Assembly (NCBI GenBank): GCA_028023455.1
Contig: JAQFVV010012476.1
Location: 2,399,820 to 2,463,819 of the forward strand
DNA from: Epiperipatus broadwayi
Taxonomy: Eukaryota > Onychophora > Udeonychophora > Euonychophora > Peripatidae
Reading direction: 5' to 3'
DNA length: 64,000 nt
The position numbers were made by a program, and so were the translations under genes. This document shows, in pieces, positions 26,711-38,691 of the stretch. The notes below the pieces were generated by a model that saw nothing but the letters and a program-made list of their open reading frames with translations, was not told where the DNA came from and searched no databases. Positions within the stretch are counted from its first letter, which is position 1, and each line of letters opens with the position of its first letter.

Positions 26711-28722
26711 CATCCGTCTCTCCTTAGACAATGAACAAATAACATTGAATGAGTTGAGGAAACGATCAAATATAAATTGAATCCACTTTGCCGCCTTTGA
26801 TATATGTATATATATATATGATTACCATTGTCAGCACTAGTGAATTTTCAGATTGATATTAATTTATTACTCAGCTGAAATATGACTGATTATTAATTTC
26901 GTAAATATCAAATGTCTAACTGTCTATCTCTGAATGCATATATCTATATATCTATCTGTGGATTTTCCTGTTCATTCATCCACATTCAGACAACTAGCTG
27001 ACTGTTTCTATTCATCACTGTTGACAAAGGTAGGCTTACATATCACATGCTTCATTAATCGATAGAACCAGTCTATTGTTGATTATTTGTTCAATATTTA
27101 AAATAAATAAGCATTCCAAACAAGATTGAAATAAACAACAGTTAATAACTATATTTACCAAACAATAAAATGCTATATGTTCATTGCCTGAAATGAAACC
27201 GTTTTTCTTCTTTTAATTACTTATAGATTAGAGTGTTTGTTTTGCAAATATATGTTTCTGTGTGTGTATGTGTTCGCGCGGGTAATAGTTTAATATTGAT
27301 ATGTGAGTGGCTATAATTCTTTGTTTTTTCTGCAGCAACTTTATGCATGAATATTTTTTATATAAAATATTCTTGTTTTTCTTATCACGTTTTCTTTATT
27401 TCTAAAAGTTTGTTTCTAAAGGACGAAGATAAGTTGCGTAAGAAATGTACTATATCTGTACATTTCTTTCAGAAACCCTTTCACGCAATACTGCTTCGCT
27501 ATTGTGATATTTAATATATGGATAATAAAAGAATAAATAATGAATCTTTAACTTAGTTTAAAACATTAATTTTTTATATTTATTTTTTTGCTGTACAAAG
27601 TAATAACATATACCAATAAAATATTTTTATTCCTTATTACAAATCTCCTGAACTGATAGAAATCGGATTCAATACCACGGTAAGAAAATAATTTACTTAA
27701 TTTGGTGCGGTACCTTTATGCACGTTAATATAAGGTAGTGTTAAATATTTACTTTTAAAAAAGATCAGGCTTCCATTTATGATACCAGCGTTAGTTTTAT
27801 TTTTTCAGTTTTCTAACGAATACATACTAGAAGGACCTTATTCACAAAATTGTGAATGTTCGAAAATTAACTTTTTTATTTAAAATTAAATAAGTATTGA
27901 AAGTTTATAATCATAGTTATGTTTCACAATGTCTATCCATCTACTCTCTTTTGATTTTTGTTTTATCTTTGTCCCCCCCCCCTTCCGCCATCTACATTTT
28001 TTTTATTTATAGTTGCAGTCATTCAAGTAAAATTATTAATTCTTTAAGAAATCCTAAATTGATTTATTTCCTCACGCCCACTCACAAAAAACATTAAAAC
28101 GATTCGAGTATATTTTATTGATGGACCACTAAAAGTCTATTTTTCACAATAGTTTTATAAAAAGTTTCCCCAGATGTACTTAATATTTGTTGACGGCAAC
28201 GGCAAAGAGAAGAATAGTTGTTAATATTCAAAAGAGGAGTATTGTAAATTCTACTTTATGAAAATCACTTTTTCCATAATTTACTTGATTTACTGGTGGA
28301 GTTTAGAGTTTACTTTAATGTAAACAGTAGCCTTAGATTGCTTAGAAGATGTTACCAAGTCCTATTAATATATTCTAATATTATTAGTTGCCGCGCTAAA
28401 TTCATGCCAACTAAAAATCATGTGAATTTTTGTCCGAATATCTATCTAATTTTTCAGGTCTTAGATTCATTCTTATGACGATGGAATTAGTCAATTTTAG
28501 GGCTGGTCAAACACTTATTTCATTATTAACGCTCTTAAATAATGTTTATCTTTAATAATAGACTACATCATATCATAACATGGCTAGAAATAAGACAGGT
28601 TGACCTCATTTGTTTGGGCTTCAGATCCAATTTCAGATCTAAACTAATCAATTTTATATCTGTCTTTTTATGCAATTTAGTTTCAAAGGACATTACCTGT
28701 ACTTTAATGTAAATCACCTGAA
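26711..28722. other. No gene seen
   Basis: Non-coding DNA with a short TA run near 26806 and a poly-C stretch near 27972. The two small plus-strand frames (27897-28097 and 28296-28478) have no domain. Confidence 0.5.
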
Positions 28723-29380
28723 TTAATAATTTTTATTAGTCATTTATTACAGTGAAGATTATCCATAAATAATATTTCTGTATTGAAATTTTCACTACAT
28801 CACTCTCACACAATAGGGACTGGCTTCTATCGAGTTTCCACTCATTGTGGAGCGATGTCATCATAAACATATAATCAAAGATATTCGAAAATGATGTTTG
28901 TTTCGCAAGATGAGTATTTTATACTGAACCATCGCTCATCTATGGGTCCAGACTACAATCTGTTTTACATATATATTATTGGCAATGTATATAGATACCA
29001 AATTACTACAGTTAAATGATAAGGTTTAAAGTTTCTGCTTTCACAACATGGGACCAGATTATTTAATGGAAGTATATTAATAATTTTTCTTAGTAATTTA
29101 TTGCTCTAGAGATTATCCAATAATGAATAATATTTCTGTAAAGAAATTTTCACTATACTACTTTCATGCAAGTTGGTTCTGGTTTGTATCCACTTTTAAC
29201 ACCTTAAGGGGATATGTAATGATATACAGATGACGAAAAATATGTGAAAAAGTTGTATGATTTCCATGATGCACCTTTCATGCAGTACATATCAATTATC
29301 CCCGATCACAATTTTCCACATATATCTTTCTCATTGTTTATTACATATAGATAACAAATTGCTACAGTTTAATGAATTTC
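28723..29380. repeat. Diverged two-copy tandem duplication, period about 355 bp
   Basis: 28723-29030 and 29078-29380 share blocks in the same order. These are TAATAATTTTT, GATTATCCA, ATAATATTTCTGTA, GAAATTTTCACTA, and at the end ATATAGATA followed by AAATT and CTACAGTT. Divergence is high, so the duplication is old. It is non-coding. Confidence 0.6.
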
Positions 29381-29710
29381 ATTAGTGATTAAAGATTAAA
29401 ATTATCTCAAACTTTTGAGATTAAATTATTTTGAAGAATAAGTTATGGAATCAAGGTTAGGTTTTTTTTTTTTTTTTTTGGATTCACTGAAAAGAAGAAA
29501 GGTCATGATTGTTTCGAGACAATGATCATAATCTTAATGCTTTCATTAAAAGTAAACAGTGTCATTTTGTAATTGGAATAATCATAAATGTGGAGCTTTC
29601 GTAATAAAGATATATATTTAAAGGCACGTGATCAATTACAGACTACAAATCCTACAGAGAATTGGAGAATTAAAATTTCAAAGGAGATACAACATTCTCT
29701 GATCATGTTT

Positions 29711-29779
29711 TTTTTTTTTTTTTTTTACATATGTGATAGCATCGGCCGGGACGCGAACACACAACTGTCTGCAACCAAC
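29711..29779 (-). mobile_element. 5'-truncated tRNA-like SINE with target duplication
   Basis: On the minus strand it carries the 3' half of the tRNA-like unit found complete at 54.5 kb: GTTGGTTGCAGACAGTTGT, the B-box region GGGTTCGC-type (mutated to GTGTTCGCGTCC) and GGCCGATGCTAT. A CATATG-like spacer and a poly-A tail (poly-T on the plus strand, 29711-29726) follow. It is flanked by the 8-bp direct repeat TCATGTTT (29703-29710 and 29780-29787). This is the signature of a LINE-mobilised insertion truncated at its 5' end. Confidence 0.8.
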
Positions 29780-30379
29780 TCATGTTTATATTAAATCTTT
29801 TAAAAAGCATTAAAAATAATATATGGATCTGAAAAATTATAATCCTATTAAATCCAATACTGGCTCTTTAATAATATTGTGAATGGAGGTATATAATATT
29901 TAAATCACCTTTTGCATAAGGTTACAAGAGAATTTTAATACATAATGATATATACAATTTATTTCCTCACTTTGAAGTGAATAAAGACAATGGGATTAAT
30001 GAAATCAAAACATCCTCAATAATTAAAGAGTGCAGGTTTTGACTAAATAATTGGAGAAATTTAAAAAAACCTCCTCCTCCTCCTCTCCTCTCTCTTTATA
30101 ATATAATAATATAAAAAAAAAAACATAAAATATTTTTAAAAAATTTATACAATAAAAAAAAAATATAAAAAACCCCCCATTAAAAAAAAAAAAAAATTAA
30201 AAATACTGTGATAATATTTTAACATCAACAATATTGAATTTTTAAAAAATAAATGGATTGTAAAGTTGTAACTCTTATCTTAAGAATATTTTTATTATCT
30301 GTGTTTAAATATATCGGGATAAAAACATAGGTTGTTTCCAGTCATAGTTAGTTAATTTTTAACAATTATAGAGAATCAA

Positions 30380-31560
30380 AAAGCGCTATACACAAGATTT
30401 TTGTTGTGGGAAAATACAGAATGTCATGTGTGAAACAAAAATGATTATATATTGCTTTCATCGATTTTATAAATGCATTTGATTTAATATACTCAGATTT
30501 ATAGTACTGTTTGAAATTCATTGGTCTTCAATTAACTTTAATTTTAAATTAGACAGGTTTTCTCTAATGGAATGTGAAAAAGTGTTCCTTCTACAGGTAG
30601 AAAATATGAGGAATTTGGATTTAAAATGCGGTGCTAAACAGGATGTGGACTTGTTTGACATTATTTTCAATTTTTATGATTTCGGTCTTTGGAAATGTTT
30701 ATAGCAACAAAATTAATCAGGGATAAAGATGTGATACACATTTGGTGATAAATTTTTAATTTTTGTCGCTAATGTGCAAAAACAAAAACGTCATTTTAAG
30801 ATCTAAATGTACAGGATGCTGATTTTTGTGCACTTTTTACCAATTTCCGAAATAATCATCATGTTCTTAATAGAATGTATAAAGATTGTTTTATTAATTA
30901 GTGTTAAAAAAAGTAAATCCTTTATCAACCTCCGGCGGGAGAAAAATCTTCAGCATTCTTTAGATGGATCGCTATTAACTGAATGCCAAACAATTTAAAT
31001 ATACAAGAATATTTCTAAATAGAAAAGTAAACTTAGCTTCTATAAAACTGGATATATTTCAATGTGCTGCTACTGTTTTGAAAAGTTTAAATATAATAAA
31101 ACACTATTACAATTAAATTAGTTGGTTATAGAACTATTGTTTTATTAATTTATCTTAGGATAGTGAGACAAAGATTTTTTGACAAAGCATGAAGGCATTA
31201 GTAAAGATTCACTTTAAGGATTTTCAGCAAAATTTAAAAAATACATTAGCATGATCATAAGACGACATCAATATATTCTTCAACTTGCTGAATATATTAC
31301 TACTATAGAGTCTATTTTTCTAAAATCGCATCTTAATTAGATTGGACATATGAAATTAGACTTGAAAAAAATACACAATCCAAGACTTTTTAAAATGGTA
31401 TTTTATGATAAACACGTTTTTGTGAGAGGTAAATTCCATTTACCTTATATAGACTATCTCAAAGACATTTTAAACAAGTATAAGGTTGATTGCTTTCATT
31501 GACTGCATTAAAGAGTTCCAATGGCACATGGTATGAAGGTTCTTCAGGAAGAAAGGTTTG
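30380..31560 (+). pseudogene. Decayed non-LTR retrotransposon RT
   Basis: Plus-strand relic in several frames. Around 30450-30520 an LYIAFIDFINAFDLI-like motif A of a LINE RT can be read, preceded by MSCVKQK-like sequence. Near 30630 there is a degenerate motif B (AKQDVDL-like), and around 31340-31500 a C-terminal segment of the type LIGHMKLDL...NPRLFKMVFYDK...YKVDC. That segment corresponds to the IGHVxRM...LLYGEL...KRD-type tail common in invertebrate LINEs. No open frame is left. It belongs to a LINE family different from the RTE at 23-26 kb. Confidence 0.6.
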
Positions 31561-31874
31561 TTTTGCATAAGAAATTATAAATTTGCATGGCAAAATATCA
31601 AATAAAAAGAATAATGGACCACCATATTCTACATGGGTTAGATTTGTGGTTCACAAATTAACTTGCTTGATCACTGTCAAACTTATCTCTAATGTATTGT
31701 TTTTACTATTGAAATACTCATTCATTTCCCATTGGCTAATAATAATAGTAAATTCTATACATATTACATAAAATACGTTTCTTCATTTTACATTACAATA
31801 GGTAAAATAGGATCGTTATCATTCTTGTATTAATATATAATAATTAGTAATAAAAGTTGGAATATATATATAAA

Positions 31875-32352
31875 TCAACAAATATATTTAACACAGTATT
31901 CAAAATTAAATAATATATTCTTTACCAGAAGTACTTTCAATTGTTTCACTGACAATCTTTATCAACTGTTAATACAAACGTACAAAAAATAAAAAATAAA
32001 AACTTGCATTACCCATCATTCAATCTATTCATATTTCCCACAATTCTGTTGTCTTTATATTAGCCGATTGTTTATTCATTAAACCACCTCTATGCCTAGA
32101 TATCATCATTGCCTCTTTAATTTTACGTTTTTCACTACACCTTTCAATTTGAATAATTTTTATATCTCTATTATTAAATTTAAAACCATAATTACATGTT
32201 TTATTATGATCAAATATAATTGATGGAGTATTCATATTTACTGAAGATATATTTTCTTTCTGTACACGTTTATATAATGTCTTATGATCATTGTATCGTT
32301 TTTGTAATGTACATTTGGATTCCCCTATATATTTTATTCCACAACCACATTC

Positions 32353-32396
<44 letters not shown>

Positions 32397-32618
32397 CAGA
32401 ACTTAATTCAAACTTAGAAATCTTGGCTTTGGAGTTATTTATCATATCATTTATATTATTTGAAGAAAAAAAAGAAATTCTACACAAACCACTAAAGAGT
32501 TTATTAATTAATTTAGCTTGTTGATTAGATATAAAAGGAATAGAAATTCATTTATCACTTTTTAGTTTACTTAATATTTTCTTATTATTACTCTTATTTT
32601 GATTATATTTTGTAATTG
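31875..32618 (-). mobile_element. Penelope-like element 3' end with GIY-YIG domain, inverted copy
   Basis: Minus-strand copy, mirror image of 32656-33368. The frame at 32029-32487 encodes a GIY-YIG endonuclease domain. Seen in it are VIY, then a Cys-Gly-Cys-Gly pair, YIGES, LQKRYNDH, a FDHNKTCNYGF block and a final MISRxRGGLMNKQ block. In PLEs this C-terminal domain follows the RT and makes the target nick. A (TA)n expansion inside the domain, between VIY and LECGCG (32359-32395), inserts Ile-Tyr repeats and would damage the fold. The tail carries GTTGATAAAG...TTGAAAGTACTTC (31928-31966). The RT part is missing, as in most 5'-truncated copies. Confidence 0.85.
32359..32395. repeat. (TA)n microsatellite inside the GIY-YIG frame
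   Basis: About 36 bases of TA found in the left PLE copy. The mirror copy has only a short run at the same site (around 32880), so it expanded after the two copies arose. Confidence 0.9.
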
Positions 32619-33368
32619 TTGAATGTTGGTTATGGAAGGAATATTATTTATAATACAATTACAAAATATAATCAAAATAAGAGTAATAATAAGAAAATAT
32701 TAAGTAAATTAAAAAGTGATAAATGGATTTCTATTCCTTTTATATCTAATCAACAAGCTAAATTAATTAATAAACTTTTTAGTGGTTTGTGTAGAATTTC
32801 TTTTTTCTCTTCAAATAATATAAATGATATGATAAATAACTCCAAAGCCAAAATTTCTAAGTTTGAATTAAGTTCTGTTATATATATATTGGAATGTGGT
32901 TGTGGAATAAAATATATAAGGGAATCCAAATGTACATTACAAAAACGATACAATGATCATAAGACATTATGTAAACGTGTACAGAAAAAAAATATATCTT
33001 CAGTAAATATGAATACTCCATCAATTACATTTGATCATAATAAAACATGTAATTATGGTTTTAAATTTAATAATAGAGATATAAAAATTATTCAAATTGA
33101 AAGGTGTAGTGAAAAACGTAAAATTAAAGACGCAATGATGATATCTAGGAATAGAGGTGGTTTAATGAATAAACAATCGGCTAATATAAAGACAACAGAA
33201 ATGTGGGGGTTTGAATAGATTGAATGATGGGTAATGCAAGTTTTTATTTTTTATTTTTTGTAAGTTTGTATTAACAGTTGATAAAGATTGTCAGTGAAAT
33301 AATTGAAAGTACTTCTGGTAAAGAATATATTATTTAATTTTGAATACTGTGTTAAATATATTTGTTGA
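32619..33368 (+). mobile_element. Penelope-like element 3' end with GIY-YIG domain, direct copy
   Basis: The plus-strand frame at 32616-33218 (200 aa) holds the RT-to-endonuclease linker (about residues 1-85) and the GIY-YIG domain (about 88-195) with VIYILECGCGIKYI, RES in place of GES at the second Gly, LQKRYNDHK and a CxYGFKF block. The Gly-to-Arg change hits the YIG signature, so the enzyme is probably inactive. The copy starts about 37 bp further upstream than its mirror image. The tail has the same GTTGATAAAG...TTGAAAGTACTTC motif (33277-33315). Head-to-head placement with the left copy suggests one insertion event with inversion (twin-priming-like), a known outcome for PLEs. Confidence 0.85.
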
Positions 33369-33419
33369 ATTATTATTATATAAATTAAAAATACAGACAT
33401 TTAATGGTTGTAGTTATAT

Positions 33420-34100
33420 ATATATATATATAAAGAAAAAATAAGTTATAGTGATTGTATGTATATAGTTGGCTCAAATAAAGTGAGACAGAGGAAACTA
33501 GGGTATAAGATAATTTTCGCACAGGACAATGCTGAATTTGGCCGTGTGATGTGGTTAGTTTTTGCTTCACAAGAAAAGTCAATGTTCTATTTATTTTAAT
33601 AACATCTAGATAAAAATGATTGTTGCTAAGAATATCTATTTAGAAAGTAGATGAGAAACGATAGTTGCTGTTTAGAAATATAAAGTTAATTGGAGTTGTA
33701 AAGGGTACAAAAAATATTGCTGATGTTTGTAGACTGATTTTGAGACACCAACATTATATATATATATATATTTATATACACAAACATTATATATATATAA
33801 AGTTTTGTTGTGTGTTTATTCTAATGAGATCCTAAAACTAAAGCATACATAAAATTAGTTGAATTTTAGATTTGCTAACAATTTCTTTTTTAAATTTAGG
33901 TGAGAGAACGATTTATTTGAATAAAAAGGGGTAACATTGAAGTGTGAGATTAGGGGAGCAAGGGTTTCTCATTTATCATTATATAAAACATTTTTATGTA
34001 AAGAGGTTTGGATAGAAAATCATAAATTTAAATATAAAACAAAGCAATTGGAAAAATAAAAAATATGTTTGCATTTATATATCACAATGTATGTATGATG
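33420..34100. other. No gene seen
   Basis: AT-rich DNA with short (TA)n runs (33418-33431, 33757-33770, 33789-33799). No recognisable coding sequence. Confidence 0.5.
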
Positions 34101-34249
34101 ACCAGAAAAAAGGCTACGTGTGCTTTGGTAATGTAAACATCATGTAATAAGATTGTCCATCTGCAATACTTAAATAAAACCAGGAAGAATATAAAAATAT
34201 ATGATTGAGTAGACCATGTAAAAATGTAATGAAAGCAATGAAAATTTTT

Positions 34250-34960
34250 TTCTAAGGATAGATAGTTTAAAAGAAAGTTAGGAGAAGTTGAGAAAAATGT
34301 TGAAATGGATGATAGAGTAACAAGAAATGACAAAATAAGTAATGAAATGGAGATAGTTAGCGAAAAAACACGTAAAATATACAAAGAAGTGATGAATGTA
34401 GAAGTAAAATTAAAAGCATTACATATGAAGTGTGAGCAGATCACGAATTTAATGAATAGAAATGGTAAGGAAAAAACTGATAAAGACGTTGAAGAAAATG
34501 TTACAGATGAAACAGGGAAATAAGCCTATGAGTCAGTCCTCATAGGGTACCTACTAATTAGAGAATGTGGAGATGTAATTGCAAGGAAAAATAGAAATAT
34601 ATATTTAAAAACATGATTGTATAAAGCTAGTATTGGGGGTGCTAGAGAAATGGTAAATAAACAGGGAAGTAAAAATGTTTGTGTTATGGTCGGAACAAAT
34701 AATTTGATTGGAGAGAGTAATGGATGAGTACAAAAAATTGATTAATAGCTTAAATCAGTTTAAAGAAGGAATGGTAGTAGTTCTATTACTTCCACGATTC
34801 GACAATAGGTATTCATTAGATGGGGCGTGTTTTATAAATGACAGATTGAAAAGCCATGTGAAAAAAATAATGTTATGATTATAAATGTGTGGAATTTTTT
34901 TATTAGTAAAAAAATTATACAGTAAAGATGGATTACATTTAGCAGACAAGAAGTGAAGCA
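34250..34960 (+). pseudogene. LINE ORF1 relic: coiled coil plus SGNH-esterase-like domain
   Basis: The open segment 34305-34523 (72 aa) is rich in Glu, Lys, Met and Val with heptad-like spacing, consistent with a coiled coil. Downstream, in broken frames, are VCVMVGTNNL (about 34677-34710, the block III 'GxND' of SGNH hydrolases with Asn in place of Asp), VVVLLLPRFDNRYS (34770-34815) and KDGLHLA (about 34925-34945, the block V DxxH catalytic pair). A coiled coil plus SGNH/GDSL esterase is the known ORF1 design of many CR1-group LINEs. The position just upstream of an endonuclease and RT in the same orientation supports this. It is decayed by several frameshifts and stops. Confidence 0.65.
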
Positions 34961-35189
34961 ATTAGCAGTTTCATTTATAAAAACTATTATAGTTTGAGAA
35001 ATTTATAAAGATGGGTAACGTTTTAAATAATAGTATAAGCTAAAAGTAAGTTAGGAATAGATGGAATATAGTAAGTAAATGCGGGGTAGTTTATATAAAT
35101 ATAAATAAAGATGTGTAGAAAGAATGGACCTATAATACTAGTGATAAACAAATTAATTACGAATATAATAGACAAAAAAGTGTTTAAAA

Positions 35190-36033
35190 ATATATAAAAG
35201 GGCAAAAAGAAAAAAATTGCAAAAATTGGATATTTGAATATGCAAAGTGGTAGGAGATCAAAAAAGTAGTTGGAGGTAAACAAAGCAGTTGAAAATGCAA
35301 AATTTGTTTGTCAAGATACAAAACAAAAAGGGGAATTGTGATATAGAGGTTTTGTCATAAAAATATTTAAATATAATTGCCAAAAACGTTTGTGGTTTGA
35401 GGCAAAGTTAGAAAGACAAGAATCGATGTGGGTATAATGAATATGGCCGCCGGAAATAGTCAAACTATAACAGAGTGAAATAATAGCATATATAAATGCT
35501 TAAAAATATAAAGATTTTCAAAAAAAGGGGGAAGGATTAATGATTATAAAAGATATGAATTAAACATTCTAAAAAAATTGATCTCGTGGAAAACAAAAAT
35601 GAACAGCTTTGAAATGTTTTTTGTCAAAGAATGAATTTGAGCATTAAAAATTTATCAAATATTTACGAGGGCCAATATTGGTTTAGAAATAGTATGATAC
35701 ACACAATAGATTAGTCATTAGTAGAAAAAAAGTGAATAAATAAAATATGGAAAATTAAAGTGTTTGATATTGAAGAGGGAAGTGTGTAATAGGATCATAA
35801 TTTCTCTATAGAAGAAATGGTTAGTAGTATGATGGTAAATAGTACTAAAAGTAGAAAGATAGTGAAAGAGGTGGATGGAGAATATATGATAAAAATAAGT
35901 TAGAAGAATGTAAAATAAAAGTAAAAGACATTATGGGAAGTTTGTTGGGGGTCAATATAAGGACTGCCATTGAGAAGTCAAAAAGATAGCACGGAGAGTG
36001 TTAGGTCAAAATATTCAGAAGAATAAAGTAATA
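35190..36033 (+). pseudogene. LINE endonuclease relic, interrupted by an insertion
   Basis: Broken plus-strand frames with KIGYLNMQSGR (about 35210-35245, APE-type strand 1), a VCQDTK-like catalytic Glu region with the Glu lost, YRGFVIK, and a MIIKDMN segment (about 35540) that corresponds to the canonical IIGDFN. The reading frames continue towards 36033, where a foreign repeat composite is inserted, and resume after 37160. All parts are in line with the ORF1 relic upstream and the RT relic downstream. Confidence 0.6.
36019..36033. repeat. 15-bp target-site duplication, left
   Basis: The sequence AAGAATAAAGTAATA is repeated exactly at 37146-37160 and encloses the repeat composite. Confidence 0.9.
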
Positions 36034-37145
36034 ATTGTAACACAGGCTTGTTATAAACCTGTGTCTATATATAGAATATATAGGATATATGAGCACAGAA
36101 TTTCACATGACTCACCACTCTCAACTCTACCTCATAACACTGATACACTTGAACAGATATATGTTGAAAAGATAAATAATCACGAATATAGGTATTTCAT
36201 GCTAAACCAGCAATCATTAGTTGGTCCAGATTAACATCTTTACACATATATGCTATAAGTGCTTAGATATATAATAAGATAACCAATCTTCAAACCCTAA
36301 TGGACAGGTTTCAATCTACTTCACCCTTCACCTCTTCAATCGTCCATCCAATTGAAAATCTTGGCTTCAGGGTGGCCTTTGAGAATTCCATCATCAGATT
36401 TTCAATTGGATGAACGGCTGAAGAGTTGGAGTGTGAAGTAGATTGAAACCTGTCCATTAAAATATAAAGATTCGCTATCTTAATATATATCTGAGCAATT
36501 ATAGCATATGTGTGTAGAGATGGTAATCTGGACCAACTGATGATTGCTGGTTTAGCATGAAATAATGTATATTGGTGATTATATATCTTTTCAACATAAA
36601 TGTGTTCAAGTGTATCAATGTTATGAGATAGAGTGGAGAGTGGTGGGTCATGTGAAAGTCTGTGCTCATATACTCTATATATTGCATATATAGACACAGG
36701 TGTATAATAAGCCTGCTTTTTATTTATTACATAGTAGAGATGTCTGCCTATCCTTTGTATATGTATTAAATGGATTATGTCCTGTACATGAAGGGTCAGA
36801 TTGACCTTATATTAACATGGGTGTGACAAAAATCTTGGCCTCAGGGTGGCCTTTGAGAATTCCATCATCAGATTTTTAACTGGATAGAGTGTTGAAAAGG
36901 TAAAGTGTGGAGTGGATTGAAACCTGTCCTTTAGAGTATGAAGATTGAGTGTTAATATATATCTGAGCACTTATAGCATATATGTATAGAGATGATAATA
37001 TAGACAAACTGATGATTGCTGTTTTAGTATGAAATACGTATATTGGTGATTATTTATTCTTTCGACTTATATGTGTTCAAGTGTGTCAGTATGAGTGGAG
37101 AATGGTAGGTCGTGTGAAAGTCTGTGCTCATATACCCTATATATT
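36034..37145. mobile_element. Tandem/inverted repeat composite with 474-bp monomer
   Basis: Three related units. An inverted partial unit (about 36040-36360) is joined through a 36-bp centre to a complete direct unit (36361-36834, 474 bp) and a truncated direct unit (36835-37145). The inverted and first direct units form arms of about 320 bp. Each direct unit starts TTGGCYTCAGGGTGGCCTTT and reads CTGATGATGG...CTGAAGCC on its minus strand, a degenerate hammerhead-like order. A 15-bp direct repeat on both sides shows that the whole arrived in one event. Tandem plus inverted arrangement with variable-length duplication is typical of PLE-type mobilisation and of retrozymes. It is non-coding; the small open frames here read the same repeat in different directions. 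Confidence 0.8.
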
Positions 37146-37160
37146 AAGAATAAAGTAATA
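37146..37160. repeat. 15-bp target-site duplication, right
   Basis: Exact copy of 36019-36033. Confidence 0.9.
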
Positions 37161-38690
37161 TAAAAATGAGAACTTGTAGACGTGTAAAATAGAGAGGGAA
37201 AGCATGCAGTTTATGCAGATGTGCTATTAATAACAGAAAAGTAAAGAAGACGTTAATATTAAGTTGGAAAAGTATTCATGTAAGCAGTTGGATAAAATAG
37301 CTAATTATACAGACAGAATCAAATTATATTTTAAATTAATGGAAAATATTAATAGAAGCTCAAAAGATGGACTAAATTTTTTGGAAACACATTAAAAGAA
37401 ATATGTGAAAAACAAACATTGTACTGCTGAATGATGCAGAGAGAGTGTAGTAGTAAAAAAAAATTAGAGATAATCTTAATTAAATATGTAATAGATATAA
37501 AAAATATTAGATGTGGATAGATTAACAACAACTATAAAAGCATCTAGTAATGGATATGTTAGTTTTACAGAAAATTAAATGAGTGAGATAGGGAAACAAA
37601 TGAACAGCAGAAAGAAAAGTGGATTAAATGTATGGGCAGCAGAGATGCTAATGAATTTCGGGAAATAATTCAAAGTTAAATCTATTATCTTGTTGTAATA
37701 AGATGGCACAGAAAACAAAACTTTCATATAGTTTGAATAATGCAAGAGTGATGCCATTATTTAAAGAAAAAGAAAAGGACCAGAGAAGGATAAATAATTA
37801 TAAACTGATAGCAATAACATTGGTATTGTCTATAGTTTTTGCATTAAGGTGTCTGAAAAAGTGTCAAAATGGATGAAAAAAAATAAATAGTGGACAAATG
37901 AAAAAAGGTTTTAGAATGAATAGTTATATAGGAGATGGTTTATTTGTAATCACAGAATATATAGATATGAGTAGAAATACAGGTAGCCAGTTAGACATGA
38001 TCTTTATAGATAAAAAAGGCATGTGATAGAGTTAATAAAAATAAATTATGAGTATGTTTAGTAAATTTAAAAATGAATGTAGATTTGGTGTATCTTATTA
38101 AGATATTGTATTAAAAACAATTATTATACATATCAATTAAAATATAGAATCAGCTAGAGTTAAAAATGGTGTGGCATTAAGGCAAGGATGCCTATGACAT
38201 CTATTTTGTTTTTGGTTATATTTGAGAATAATAGAGAGAGCAAGAGAAATAATAAAAAAAAGAGTTAGAGATACCATAAGTAGATGACAAGGAAGTGTAT
38301 ACATTATCAGATCATTTACATGCTGAAGGTATTTTCTTATTCATGGAAAATAGGAATGATATGGAAGCTGTGCTGAAGACTTGCACAGAGGTGGGTAAAA
38401 CATCCATTTCAAATTTAGTGAAGAAAAATCAAAATTAATGACTGTAAATGCTGAGGGAATAGAAGAGAAAGATTTTTTTGGGGGGATATAAAGTTAAATG
38501 TGGTAAATAGGTACAATTATTTGGCCATCGTCTTAAGTAATCAAAGGAACTGCTTGGTATGAATGGAAGAAAAAATTGATAAATGAAGCAAAGAAAAGAA
38601 GGGGTCTGATAAAAAAATTAACAGTGTTTATAAATTGTAAATATTATATAGAACTACTTTTTATTGCATTGGAAAATGTATACCATATAT
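37161..38690 (+). pseudogene. LINE reverse transcriptase relic
   Basis: Plus-strand RT in broken frames. ARVMPLFK plus a Lys/Glu/Asp-rich linker and INNYKLIAIT (fingers, about 37745-37820) are followed by GFRMNSYIGDGLFVITEYIDM and LDMIFIDKKG (motif A region, about 37930-38020). A GVALRQGCP-like motif B follows (about 38165-38195), and then an EKSKLM-like thumb (about 38420). Many stops and indels. It is continuous with the endonuclease relic upstream of the 36.0-37.1 kb insertion and with the C-terminal part that follows. Confidence 0.75.
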
Positions 38691-38691
38691 A

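Noticed and set aside
32291-32524. Plus-strand 77-aa frame and minus-strand 67-aa frame (32750-32953) over the PLE copies
   Set aside because: Antisense shadows of the GIY-YIG frames; they mirror each other only because the two PLE copies are inverted repeats.
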